This document shows, piece after piece, positions 34,301 through 41,907 of a stretch of DNA of 64,000 bases. Made by a program: the position numbers and the translations under genes. The notes beneath the pieces were generated by a model. It ran no database searches and was not told where the DNA came from. It saw only the letters and a program-made list of their open reading frames with translations. Within the stretch, counting starts at the first letter, position 1; each line of letters begins with the position of its first letter. Location: positions 496,001 through 560,000 of the forward strand of contig NZ_OW968186.1 of NCBI RefSeq assembly GCF_943169635.2, in the 5' to 3' direction. Source of the stretch: Fenollaria sporofastidiosus (GTDB taxonomy: Bacteria; Bacillota; Clostridia; Tissierellales; Peptoniphilaceae).

Positions 34301-35003
34301 TGAATTAAACGAAAAAGTTAGAGATACAGTTGTAGCTCTTGGCAATATTGAGTTTGATTCATCTAAGAACACTGATACAGCAAAACTTGATGCATTTGCT
34401 GCAGAAGTTAAAAAAGCTTTAGAAAAAGTATTCAATAAGACTGGAGAGTCTGTTGTTGCAGCCTCAGCTACAGGTTCACCAGCATCTGTTAAAGTTACTG
34501 TAACTACAACTGGCAAAACTATTACTTTAGTTTCAACAATAGATGCTAAAGAGATTACAACAAAAATAACAGGTACAATACCTGCTATACCTGCTATGCC
34601 TGGTACACCTGGTGCACCAGCTGTTACAGCAAGTACAGAAGCTAAGAATGCTTACAAAGCTAACACAACAGTTGATGAAGATAAAGCTGCTAAAAAAGCT
34701 GTAGAACTAATGGAATATGCATTAAATAATGCTAGTGATCCAATAGTTGTAGGTGCAGATCCTAATCCAGGTCCTGCTTACGCATTAGCAGAAGTAGAAG
34801 GATTCATTAAAGCAGCTATGTCAAAAGCAGATGTTAAAAACTTTGACTTAAGTAAAGTAACATTAGTAGCTGCTGCAGATTCTACTCACCCAGTAGCATC
34901 TTTAACACATGTTGCTGATGATAAATATACTTTAGTATTCTATTACACATTAAGTTCAGGTTTACAACAAAGTAACTCAGTAAATATTAGATTAGTTAAA
35001 TAA
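31368..35003 (+). CDS. S-layer protein with SLH domains
   Basis: 1211 residues. Signal peptide 1-24 (hydrophobic LLALLLAMIMVIGSF, cleavage after VLA). A Lys/Glu-rich linker with DEAKPEEKK repeats spans about 25-75. Three SLH modules follow between about 78 and 245 (ITRAQFAAMIVRANNLA; FTDVPVTHWANGYIAIAKNQ; IWPTSYIVKAQSLGLLNGV with TRGDVFKMLYNMM), which bind pyruvylated wall polymer. The long remainder has mixed beta-rich sequence and a Pro/Gly hinge (AIPAMPGTPGAPA, near 1065). Strong promoter, strong ribosome site and restricted codon use fit an abundant surface protein. The 126-bp repeats lie directly upstream. Confidence 0.9.
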   Translation: MSKKLLALLLAMIMVIGSFTSVLADTTPKADEKKAEEVKTDKKDEAKPEEKKDEAKPEEKTEEKKEEKKEEPAKDEALDRAMEVLKKAKVIEGFKAGEEDFKAEQNITRAQFAAMIVRANNLAKAAEAAKVTPTGFTDVPVTHWANGYIAIAKNQMYVNGYPSGKFMPEGQITYQEMAKMLVCALGKGEVGDIWPTSYIVKAQSLGLLNGVTAPVFTEKATRGDVFKMLYNMMNSKEFGNRKILKAIVLENSRVENLADDEVTVEVIDVVQKAEWVEKSRSNDKKGDQHTYKLDKDLMLDAEDLLGKVVDITVDQNDKIVEVKVDKTYDYVEGSIDGVGPRKFVLDDNTYSAAFDERYYSRDERIFRTYLNNEDYTYADFAKKFKENKYDFARATVKNGKVIFIDAYNFNDIAPVVEVKDGAVYYRDDAWAANVVKASKLNDRVVFHDAKGFSVAERKAIAKDDVIHFYNDYKDAIVRKDAKVEAKLDKTLLKRDGSEWIVLGKDEYILNSDEPLQAIYSYEGKKYLVLKDGDRSLVDGMRGENVKVLVALDGSAQLIEGTKAWNDGINAITRITSRGEVKFLPSTGEEFWAEETRNTRYVVDKTSNNNRLLDFNENDIVYLARGEKEEISYMGRLIKAGAYPLHPYAKMNGRFIMLDTNKTTQRTYRYFSNLHAYALDKDGNLHQVGDLNKFIADNSDNKDLKAYVMSEKDLKDTLEDKNTFDLNTYKFLSDDENLASIVIFKDAVITFDADYDYVEVIKTWNNKTAIDVMDSHNNVFTLELVNDVDAKYNFGNGDIVKIKVNKDSKDVKKGCVVGVEIPVGAKKYSIEEGKYPQTYKIGEDTYKWDAKQVVFYPNASKTVQFTKDKYGFIKVMRFVRDGGTVYTNILDQAAVTASGNYVIVLKNSKGEFVANYYVNDDTRFEDETGRPLGFGHWAVASFNALYGEGTVKVITDGRYASLVKGLKKKAAFDEDMLKAELNEKVRDTVVALGNIEFDSSKNTDTAKLDAFAAEVKKALEKVFNKTGESVVAASATGSPASVKVTVTTTGKTITLVSTIDAKEITTKITGTIPAIPAMPGTPGAPAVTASTEAKNAYKANTTVDEDKAAKKAVELMEYALNNASDPIVVGADPNPGPAYALAEVEGFIKAAMSKADVKNFDLSKVTLVAAADSTHPVASLTHVADDKYTLVFYYTLSSGLQQSNSVNIRLVK

Positions 35004-35020
35004 TTAACCTAATTAAAATA

Positions 35021-35052
35021 AAGAAGGAGGGTCTTATGACCTTCCTTTTTTT
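35021..35052 (+). terminator. Terminator of the S-layer gene
   Basis: GAAGGAGGGTC / GACCTTCC stem with TTAT loop, then seven T. Confidence 0.75.
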
Positions 35053-35079
35053 GTACGATAATTTATAATAGATTAGAAT

Positions 35080-35116
35080 AAGAGCCTATTCAAATTAGCA
35101 ATGGGCTCTTTTATTT
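35080..35116 (+). terminator. Second hairpin after the S-layer gene
   Basis: AAGAGCCTATT / AATGGGCTCTT stem followed by TTATTTT. Confidence 0.5.
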
Positions 35117-35158
35117 TGCGTGATATTACTTAGTATAATTGATAATAATATGTAAAAA

Positions 35159-35200
35159 AGTGCAGTTTTAGTAAATTTTATACTAAAACTGCACTATTTT
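35159..35200. terminator. Bidirectional terminator
   Basis: Perfect 15-bp stem AGTGCAGTTTTAGTA / TACTAAAACTGCACT with a 7-base loop, A-rich before and T-rich after. It separates the S-layer gene from the minus-strand gene at 35298. Confidence 0.75.
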
Positions 35201-35297
35201 GTGGTGGCACACATAATTTTCTCCTTTTTTGAAACATAAAATACTTACACTAGTGATATGTCATATTGACCATTATGACTTGTATACGTCTATCTAA

Positions 35298-35534
35298 TTA
35301 CAAGCTAAATGATTTGTTTGCTACGGCAACTGCGATAAAAGCACCTATAACATCTTTTAGTACATCATAGTATTCATTCATATTTTTTCCCAGATTAGAT
35401 ATCCAAGCAACTTCTGTTTTAATCATTTGCATACAAGTAAATTTATATACAAATATAAAACCAATTAATGAATATATGAGTTTTTTCCAACGTTCATTTT
35501 TCAAGTTTTGTTTGTCTTTGCTTTCTTTGTCCAT
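35298..35534 (-). CDS. Small membrane-associated protein, unknown
   Basis: 78 residues: a charged N-terminus (MDKESKDKQNLKNERWKK), one hydrophobic span (LIYSLIGFIFVYKF) and a weaker second one near the C-terminus. The ATG at 35534 has AGGAGGT 7 bases before it; a GTG three codons upstream is less likely. It is transcribed away from the next gene at 35815. No family recognised. Confidence 0.65.
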   Translation of the reverse strand: MDKESKDKQNLKNERWKKLIYSLIGFIFVYKFTCMQMIKTEVAWISNLGKNMNEYYDVLKDVIGAFIAVAVANKSFSL

Positions 35535-35814
35535 GCATCGCACCTCCTTTACTTTATATTTTTAACCTCCTTTCCCTAATAATATTTATACATATCACTA
35601 TATAGTATTATAACACAAACTTTGTATTTTGTCAAGTCTTATTTTTCTAGAACTCAGTAATTAAGCGAGCTATAGGCTTCTATAGCAGCCCATAGTTATT
35701 TAATCTTTTGCATATAATTTTTGCTTTAAAGTTATTACTGAATAATTTATTGTTGACAAATTCTTTTAATTGTTATATATTTTATTTAATTAAGATGTGA
35801 GGTGGAGTGTATAT

Positions 35815-36468
35815 ATGAATGAATTTTTTAAATCTCATATGTGGCCAGTAATTACGCTATTAATTGGAGGAGTTTTTCAATTTTTACTAACTTTGGCAAC
35901 TGATAAAATAAAAGATAAGAAGGATAAAGAAAATGAAAGGAGAAAGTGTCTAAAAAAGTCTTATGATTATATTTTAAAGTATCTTAACAAGATACCGATT
36001 ACCACAACAAAGGATGTTCTTAATAGCATGAGAGATTCCACTAGGTATGATGGATTAGAAACAAGTGATATTATATATAAAATGTATTCTGATTTGGAAA
36101 AATATGATTCTAACAAAGAGAAGCATGTTGATGAAATCAAAGAGCTTGAAGATAATATTGATCTACTTAAATATAATGAAAGAATGTATAGAGAAGCATG
36201 CGATATAGCGGAAGAATTTAAAAGCAAAGAGTATGAAGTTTTTAATTTATATGCTTCTAGAGAGGTTAAAATGGCTTGGTCACTTTTAAAAGTTATAGTG
36301 GACAGTGGCTATAAAAGAGATTCTAAAGGCGAATATAAAGCATTTATAATTGAGACTGATGATATAAATTTTGATAATAAATTTGTTGATGCTTATGAAA
36401 AACTGTATTCAGCAATAAGGAAAGATCTTGATATTAAAATCGATAATGATATAATTACTAAGAATTAG
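35815..36468 (+). CDS. Membrane-anchored coiled-coil protein, unknown
   Basis: 217 residues: an N-terminal membrane span (MWPVITLLIGGVFQFLLTLA, about 9-28), then a highly charged helical region (DKIKDKKDKENERRK, and about 100-130 rich in E/K/D). GAGGTGGAG precedes the ATG. Codon use is very AT-rich compared with the housekeeping genes, which hints at accessory origin. No known domain is seen. Confidence 0.7.
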   Translation: MNEFFKSHMWPVITLLIGGVFQFLLTLATDKIKDKKDKENERRKCLKKSYDYILKYLNKIPITTTKDVLNSMRDSTRYDGLETSDIIYKMYSDLEKYDSNKEKHVDEIKELEDNIDLLKYNERMYREACDIAEEFKSKEYEVFNLYASREVKMAWSLLKVIVDSGYKRDSKGEYKAFIIETDDINFDNKFVDAYEKLYSAIRKDLDIKIDNDIITKN

Positions 36469-36530
36469 TGACGTAATTAATAAACCCACGCTTCAAAACT
36501 CTCTCTACACGTTTTATTTATAAAAGAAGA

Positions 36531-36573
36531 CCCGTAGTACTCTCTATCATTTACTGAGTGCTACGGGCCTTTT
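36531..36573 (+). terminator. Terminator of the coiled-coil protein gene
   Basis: 12-bp stem CCCGTAGTACTC / GAGTGCTACGGG (one G-U pair), then CCTTTTAT. Confidence 0.65.
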
Positions 36574-36693
36574 ATATGCTCTTAGGGGTATAAGTTTATT
36601 CCTGTCTTATGTTTTATCTGATTTAGTTGCAATTTGAAATAAGGATGCCATTATCCATTTCTTATTTCAGAAACTTTAGCTCTTTAATCTTGC

Positions 36694-36721
36694 ACAAAAA
36701 AAGAGGACTTCTCGTCCTCTT
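36694..36721 (-). terminator. Terminator of the ComK-like gene
   Basis: Minus strand: AAGAGGAC / GTCCTCTT stem with five-base loop, followed by seven T. Confidence 0.8.
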
Positions 36722-36738
36722 ATCTTCAATATTCAATT

Positions 36739-37188
36739 TTATGCGTTTTTCTTGCGCTTTGCTGTGAGGCCATCTTCTATGCGATCACAGTCTTTAATTC
36801 TGTCTCTGATGGTTCTTCTCTTGCTTTGTACTCTGACTTTGCCAAGGCCTTTCATATACACGGCGTTGTCTTCTATATCGTAGATGAGGTCTCTGTTTAG
36901 GTAGAGCATACAGCCATCGTTTCTCGACCTTACTTCTCTACACTTGATGCCTACGAGTTTGGTGCCATCAACGACTACGGCGAGTCCGGTTTTCTTCTTT
37001 GTAACGGTTTTCGCCCACGCTTTGTAGAGTCTCTCTTCGATGAGTCCTTCTCTAAATATCCTCGATATCGCTGTCCTTATGGATACGCCAAGGTTCTCTG
37101 CTGTGATGTCGTCGTATATGGCGACTGTTGTGTTGATCCCGTCTTTGTCGTAGCCGGGTACGAGTGCTAATAAGTTCTTTTCTTTCAT
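36739..37188 (-). CDS. Possible ComK-like regulator
   Basis: 149 residues. The order SRIFREGLIEERLYKAWAKT, then KKKTGLAVVVDGTKLVGI, then a serine-poor loop and DGCMLYLNRDLIYDIED resembles the layout of ComK (CRFFGSSYEGR, KPPIAID, then CIWISHEHV) but with low identity. A basic tail (KRRTIRDRIKD, KRKKNA) would suit nucleic-acid binding. It has its own consensus promoter, GGAGG about 9 bases before the ATG, and a terminator, so it is a single-gene unit. It lies next to an alternative sigma factor gene. The ComK link is a hypothesis. Confidence 0.4.
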   Translation of the reverse strand: MKEKNLLALVPGYDKDGINTTVAIYDDITAENLGVSIRTAISRIFREGLIEERLYKAWAKTVTKKKTGLAVVVDGTKLVGIKCREVRSRNDGCMLYLNRDLIYDIEDNAVYMKGLGKVRVQSKRRTIRDRIKDCDRIEDGLTAKRKKNA

Positions 37189-37225
37189 ATCTTCTTACCT
37201 CCATGATATCTTTCCGGTATAGTCT

Positions 37226-37254
37226 ATTATAGTCCACTTGACGCTCTATGTCAA
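37226..37254 (-). promoter_or_regulatory. Promoter of the ComK-like gene
   Basis: Perfect consensus on the minus strand: TTGACA (37249-37254), 17-bp spacer, TATAAT (37226-37231). Confidence 0.85.
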
Positions 37255-37314
37255 TAGCTAATGTCTTCTTTTTCTGAAAATATTTGCCATTGTCTTAAAA
37301 ATCATACTTTATGC

Positions 37315-37851
37315 TTAGCTGTATTTTTTATATTTGCGTCTAAGCTTTTTTAGTAGTGCTGTGACTTTTTTGTGTGCGGTGCTTTTGGAGCAGTGGAGTT
37401 CTTTGCCTATGTCTTCGAAGCTCATCTCGGTGTAGTATCTAAGGTAGATAAGCTGGGTCTCCTCGGCTGTAAGGCTTTTAAATATATTACCAAGGCTGTC
37501 TTTTCTAAAGAGTGCCTCGAAGTCGTCCATGCTTGTTTCGTCTTCTACGAGGAAGGCGTCTTCGCCTAGGGTGCACTCCTCGGTTTTCTTCTTATACTTA
37601 TTAAGCAGGTGGTACTTGATGCGTGAGGCGATGAGGGCGAGGGCGTGTGCTCCGTGACTCTCTCTAAAGTCTAGCATGGCTTCTAATACTACGACTAGGA
37701 GCTCTTGCACGAGGTCGTCTCTATCTTTTGCAAGTGGGTAGTAGCGCGCGATGCTACTAAGTATAAGTGGCATGAGCCTTTCTAAAACTGTGGGCGCTAT
37801 TTCCTTCATCTCTTGGTATCTGATTGCGACTGTATCAAAATCAATGTACAT
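37315..37851 (-). CDS. Sigma-70 family RNA polymerase sigma factor
   Basis: 178 residues. Region 2 is near residues 20-80 (YYPLAKDRDDLVQELLVVVL). Region 4 is near 130-175 (LTAEETQLIYLRYYTEMSFE, then LHCSKSTAHKKVTALLKKLRRK, a helix-turn-helix). Size and layout are like small alternative sigma factors. The ATG at 37851 is preferred because GGAG lies 8 bases upstream; ATG at 37857 is too close. It is divergent from the DUF1659/DUF2922 pair, which in many Firmicutes neighbours such factors. Confidence 0.8.
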   Translation of the reverse strand: MYIDFDTVAIRYQEMKEIAPTVLERLMPLILSSIARYYPLAKDRDDLVQELLVVVLEAMLDFRESHGAHALALIASRIKYHLLNKYKKKTEECTLGEDAFLVEDETSMDDFEALFRKDSLGNIFKSLTAEETQLIYLRYYTEMSFEDIGKELHCSKSTAHKKVTALLKKLRRKYKKYS

Positions 37852-37934
37852 ATGCATCTCTCCTTTCTTATCTTAAGTATAAGGATATGCATATCTTCTC
37901 TCAAATGATGAGTCGCGTGCATAATATGTGAGTG

Positions 37935-37976
37935 CGTGCATATATTGGTCACTTAGGATTGATATTGGACACTTAA
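37935..37976 (+). promoter_or_regulatory. Duplicated box in the divergent region
   Basis: ATATTGGTCACTTAGG and ATATTGGACACTTAAG recur about 20 bases apart between the sigma gene and the DUF1659 gene. They could be operator or special promoter sites for this divergent pair. Confidence 0.35.
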
Positions 37977-38086
37977 GTGCACGCTAGCACTATTATCATA
38001 GTGGGTCCGCGTAGGAAACGAAGGCGCGTTTTAGTATATATAGGGTGTAAGGCTTAAGGCTTTACGAGATGAAAGGAGGTGAGATG

Positions 38087-38281
38087 ATGGTTAAGACTTC
38101 TGTTAAATTATTCTTCGACGGCATGGGTAAGGACAACGCTGTAAGAAAGTTCTCTAGAACTGTAAACTACGTTGACAACACTGCTTCGAATGAGGACCTA
38201 AAGGTGTTTAAGGATGCTTTTACTGCTCTTTTAGGTAAGGAGATTAACAAACTACAAAAGATTAGTGTAACTGATCTATAG
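38087..38281 (+). CDS. DUF1659-family small protein
   Basis: 64 residues (MVKTSVKLFF; then SRTVNYVDNTASNEDLKVF; LGKEINKLQKISVTDL). It matches the small DUF1659 proteins found in tandem with DUF2922 proteins in Firmicutes. AAAGGAGGTGAG precedes two adjacent ATGs (38084 and 38087). Function unknown. Confidence 0.75.
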   Translation: MVKTSVKLFFDGMGKDNAVRKFSRTVNYVDNTASNEDLKVFKDAFTALLGKEINKLQKISVTDL

Positions 38282-38314
38282 TTGTAGGCAAATTTATGGA
38301 AAGGAGGTGAGATA

Positions 38315-38527
38315 ATGAAGAGATTACAATTAAGCTTTAAATGTGAGGACGGCAAGCCATATTCTATGTCTGTACAAGATCCTAAAGAGGGTCTTACAGC
38401 TGAAGAGGTTAAGAACGCACTAAAGACTATCGTTGAAAAGTCTTTACTTGTGAATAAGAACGACTCTAAGGTTATGTTGCTTGTTGGAGCGAAGAATGTT
38501 GAGACTAAGACTGAAGTCTTATTCTAA
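38315..38527 (+). CDS. DUF2922-family small protein
   Basis: 70 residues (MKRLQLSFKCEDGKPYSMSV, EGLTAEEVKNALKTIVEKSL). It follows the DUF1659 gene by 33 bases, with AAAGGAGGTGAG before the ATG; the two leaders are nearly identical. The pair often sits beside alternative sigma factor genes. Role unknown. Confidence 0.8.
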   Translation: MKRLQLSFKCEDGKPYSMSVQDPKEGLTAEEVKNALKTIVEKSLLVNKNDSKVMLLVGAKNVETKTEVLF

Positions 38528-38596
38528 CTATTTCACATTGAAATTTTACAGGGAACTTGTTCGCTTTTCGGCAATGCCCTGGGTACATTTGTACAG

Positions 38597-38713
38597 TTAA
38601 GTCCTTGCACCAAGAGAACGAGTGAAACGAAGTTCGATTGGCTATGCATGCCTTATGCCAGAGTTTACAAAGGTATGGAGCGTTAGCGAACATAGCTTTG
38701 ATTAAACTTACGG
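38597..38713. repeat. Interspersed repeat family C, copy 1
   Basis: TTAAGTCCTTGCACCAAGAG, GGCTATGCATGCCTTATGCC, GAGTTTACAAA and TAAACTTACGG in order. These are shared with 57705-57832. A fragment of family A (GGCAATGCCCTGGGTACATTTGTAC) lies directly before it at about 38570. Confidence 0.65.
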
Positions 38714-38822
38714 CCAAGCTTGCTTCAAAGCTCCACTTCGTCCCCTGCCTAAATTTCCTCTGCGAAATAGCACGCGGGGTAGAGGTTTAGGAGCAGAAAA
38801 ACAAAATAGTGTAAGTAATTGG

Positions 38823-38846
38823 GAGAAGGTAGATATACCTTCTCTT
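38823..38846 (+). terminator. Terminator downstream of the DUF2922 gene
   Basis: GAGAAGGT / ACCTTCTC stem followed by seven T. A second hairpin, GCGAGTAC / GTACTTGC with seven T, follows at 38886-38910. Confidence 0.75.
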
Positions 38847-38947
38847 TTTTTATCTGCAATATACTGTAAGTGCAGGTATCTGTGGCGAGTACTTTATGTA
38901 CTTGCTTTTTTTATGCCTCGCCTCTCACCATACACCTCGTTCACTAC

Positions 38948-39028
38948 TATATAGCAAGCGCCCCACTATATACCACGCGAGTATATATATAGGAAGCTTC
39001 TCACTATATAGCAAGGGCCTATTATATG
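38948..39028. repeat. 19-bp-period array with TATATA core (locus 3)
   Basis: TATATA at 38948, 38967, 38986 and 39005, exactly 19 apart, and a shifted TATATG at 39023. Flanks such as GCAAGCGCCCCAC and GGAAGCTTCTCAC vary. Same design as 2856 and 15660. It lies upstream of the secA promoter. Confidence 0.65.
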
Positions 39029-39083
39029 CCTCGCAAGCTGTACTTCGAAATTACTATTACCACTCATAATATTAATACTTATC

Positions 39084-39112
39084 TTGAAAAATATCTCATT
39101 ATCGGGTATAAT
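39084..39112 (+). promoter_or_regulatory. Promoter of the secA-prfB-tsa operon
   Basis: TTGAAA (39084-39089), 17-bp spacer, TATAAT (39107-39112). Confidence 0.75.
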
Positions 39113-39144
39113 AGAGGGTGAAATAAAATAAAGAAGGTGAAAAT

Positions 39145-41907
39145 ATGGGATTATTTTCTAAGTTGTTTGGCTCTACTTCTGATAGGGCTATAAAGAAAAA
39201 TCTAAATCAAACTGAGGCTGTTATGGCTTTGGAGGATGAATACTCTAGATTATCTGACGATGAATTAAAGAATAATACTAATAAATTAAAGGAAAGGCTT
39301 AAGGGCGGTGAGACGCTTGACGACATTTTACCGGAGGCGTTTGCAACTGTAAGGGAGGCTTCGAAGAGGGTTCTTGGCATGATGCCATACAGGGTGCAAG
39401 TCGAAGGCGGTATCATCTTGCATCAAGGCCGCATCGCTGAAATGAAGACTGGTGAAGGTAAGACTTTGGTTGAGACTATGCCTGCCTTTCTTAATGCGCT
39501 TGAGGGCAAGGGTGTGCACATTGTTACTGTGAACGACTACCTTGCTAAGCGTGACAGGGACTGGATGGGTAAGATCTTTGAGTTTCTAGGTCTATCTGTT
39601 GGCTGCATCATTCACGATATGTCTAAGGAAGATAGGAAGGTTGCTTACGCGTCTGACATCACTTACGGAACTAACAACGAGTTTGGCTTCGACTACCTAA
39701 AGGACAACATGGTTATCTACAAGGATGATATGGTGCAAAGGGAGCTAAACTACGCTATCGTGGACGAAGTTGACTCTATCTTGATAGATGAGGCGAGAAC
39801 TCCTTTAATAATTTCTGGTCAAGGCGACAAGTCGACTGACCTATACGAGCTTGCGAAGACTTTTGTTTCGAGGCTATCTGTTAGGATTCAAGACCCTGAT
39901 GAGCATGTAGACCCGCTTGACAGGTTTGTTAAGCCTGAGGTGGAAGAGGTCGAAACTAAGGACTACGTGGTTAATGAAAAGGACAGATCTGTCTTATTAA
40001 CAGAGCTTGGAACTAAGAAGGCTGAGGAGTTTTTCAAGGTTGAGAACCTCTCTGACATTGAGAATATGGAGATCATTCACCATATCAATCAAGCGATGAA
40101 GGCAAGAAGTCTTATGAAGAAGGACAGGGACTATGTTGTGAAGGATGGCGAGATCATCATCGTTGACGAGTTTACTGGCCGTTTGATGTTTGGTAGACGC
40201 TACTCTGATGGTCTTCATCAAGCGATTGAGGCGAAGGAAGGCCTTGAGGTTAGAAGCGAGTCGAAGACTTTGGCGACTATCACTTTCCAAAACTACTTTA
40301 GAATGTACAAGAAACTTTCGGGTATGACTGGTACTGCGAAGACTGAAGAGGACGAGTTCCAAGACATCTACCACATGGATGTTATCGAGATCCCAACTAA
40401 CAAGCCTGTAATCAGGGTGGACAATCCTGACGAGATCTACAGAACTGAGGCTGAGAAGTTTAACGCAGTTATTGATGATATAAAGAAGAGGCACGAGAGC
40501 GGCCAACCGGTTCTAGTTGGCACTATCAGCATAGAGAAGTCGGAAGAATTATCTAAACTATTAAAAAAGACTGGCATCAAGCACGAGGTCTTGAATGCGA
40601 AGTTCCACGACAAGGAAGCGGAGATTGTTGCGCAAGCTGGCCGTTTGGGTCAAGTTACTATCGCAACTAACATGGCAGGCCGTGGTACCGACATCATCTT
40701 AGGCGGTAACCCTGAGTTCATGGCTAAACAAGCGATGAGAAGGAAGGGTCTATCTGAGGAAGAGATGGCACAGGTTGATTCTCACGAGGACACTAAGGAT
40801 ACTGAAGTTCTTAAGAATAGAAAAGAATACGAAGATTTCGTTGAACAGTACAAGAACGAACTTCAAGAGGAGAAGAACAAGGTTGTGGCATCTGGCGGCC
40901 TACACATCATCGGTACTGAAAGACACGAGTCGAGACGTATCGACAATCAACTCCGTGGTCGTGCCGGAAGACAAGGCGACCCCGGTTCATCGACATTCTA
41001 TATATCTGCTGAGGACGATTTGATGCGTCTATTTGGCGGCGACAAATTTAAAAATGCCATCGACATGATGAATATGGCTGAAGGCGACTCGATCAAGTCA
41101 CCACTATTAACAAGGCTAATTGAGTCGGCGCAAAGAAAGGTCGAAGGTAACAACTACGGAATCAGAAAGCACGTTCTTAAGTACGATGACGTAATGAACA
41201 AGCAAAGGGAAGTTATATACACTGAAAGAAAGAAGCTACTTGAAGGCGCGGACTTCAGAGATAACATCGTTTCGATGATTAAGGACGTCATAGAGGGCTT
41301 CGTTAATACCATGACATTTGAGAAGGCGGACTCTTCTGAGTGGGACTTCAAGAGCTTATTTATGCACTTAAAGGCCATCTTCGACATAGACATGCAGGAT
41401 GTGAAGGATCTTAATGTTAATGATGTGCACAAGGACGAGCTTGTAGACATGCTTGAAAGATGCGCACTTGACAGCTACGAAGCGAAGGAAAAGGAATTTA
41501 CTCCTGAAAGATTCAGAGAAGTTGAAAGGGTTGTACTTCTACAAGTTGTTGACGAGAAGTGGATGGATCACATCGACGCGATGGATCAGTTGAAGCAAGG
41601 TATTGGACTTAGGTCGATGGCGCAAGAGGACCCTGCGAGAGCCTACGCTGTTGAAGGCTTTGACATGTTCGAGGCTATGAACGAGGCGATTAAGGAAGAC
41701 ACTCTAAGAATTTTATTCCACGTTGAAGACCCAAGCAAGGTCAAGAGGAGAGAGCAAGCCAAGAACATCAAGGAAGGCTTCGAAGGCGACGGATCTGACG
41801 AGAAGAAGAAGCCATATGTTAGAAAGACTAAGAAGGTTGGCAGGAACGACCCATGCCCATGCGGAAGTGGCAAGAAGTACAAAAACTGTTGCGGAAGGAA
41901 TGAGTAA
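39145..41907 (+). CDS. secA: Protein translocase ATPase SecA
   Basis: Motor of Sec export. 920 residues; Walker A MKTGEGKTLV (near 79-88), DEVDSILIDEARTPLIISG, helicase motif GRAGRQGDPGSS and the C-terminal zinc finger CPCGSGKKYKNCCG. All main domains are present (NBD1, preprotein cross-linking, NBD2, C-tail). The stop codon overlaps the prfB ATG by one base. Confidence 0.97.
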   Translation: MGLFSKLFGSTSDRAIKKNLNQTEAVMALEDEYSRLSDDELKNNTNKLKERLKGGETLDDILPEAFATVREASKRVLGMMPYRVQVEGGIILHQGRIAEMKTGEGKTLVETMPAFLNALEGKGVHIVTVNDYLAKRDRDWMGKIFEFLGLSVGCIIHDMSKEDRKVAYASDITYGTNNEFGFDYLKDNMVIYKDDMVQRELNYAIVDEVDSILIDEARTPLIISGQGDKSTDLYELAKTFVSRLSVRIQDPDEHVDPLDRFVKPEVEEVETKDYVVNEKDRSVLLTELGTKKAEEFFKVENLSDIENMEIIHHINQAMKARSLMKKDRDYVVKDGEIIIVDEFTGRLMFGRRYSDGLHQAIEAKEGLEVRSESKTLATITFQNYFRMYKKLSGMTGTAKTEEDEFQDIYHMDVIEIPTNKPVIRVDNPDEIYRTEAEKFNAVIDDIKKRHESGQPVLVGTISIEKSEELSKLLKKTGIKHEVLNAKFHDKEAEIVAQAGRLGQVTIATNMAGRGTDIILGGNPEFMAKQAMRRKGLSEEEMAQVDSHEDTKDTEVLKNRKEYEDFVEQYKNELQEEKNKVVASGGLHIIGTERHESRRIDNQLRGRAGRQGDPGSSTFYISAEDDLMRLFGGDKFKNAIDMMNMAEGDSIKSPLLTRLIESAQRKVEGNNYGIRKHVLKYDDVMNKQREVIYTERKKLLEGADFRDNIVSMIKDVIEGFVNTMTFEKADSSEWDFKSLFMHLKAIFDIDMQDVKDLNVNDVHKDELVDMLERCALDSYEAKEKEFTPERFREVERVVLLQVVDEKWMDHIDAMDQLKQGIGLRSMAQEDPARAYAVEGFDMFEAMNEAIKEDTLRILFHVEDPSKVKRREQAKNIKEGFEGDGSDEKKKPYVRKTKKVGRNDPCPCGSGKKYKNCCGRNE

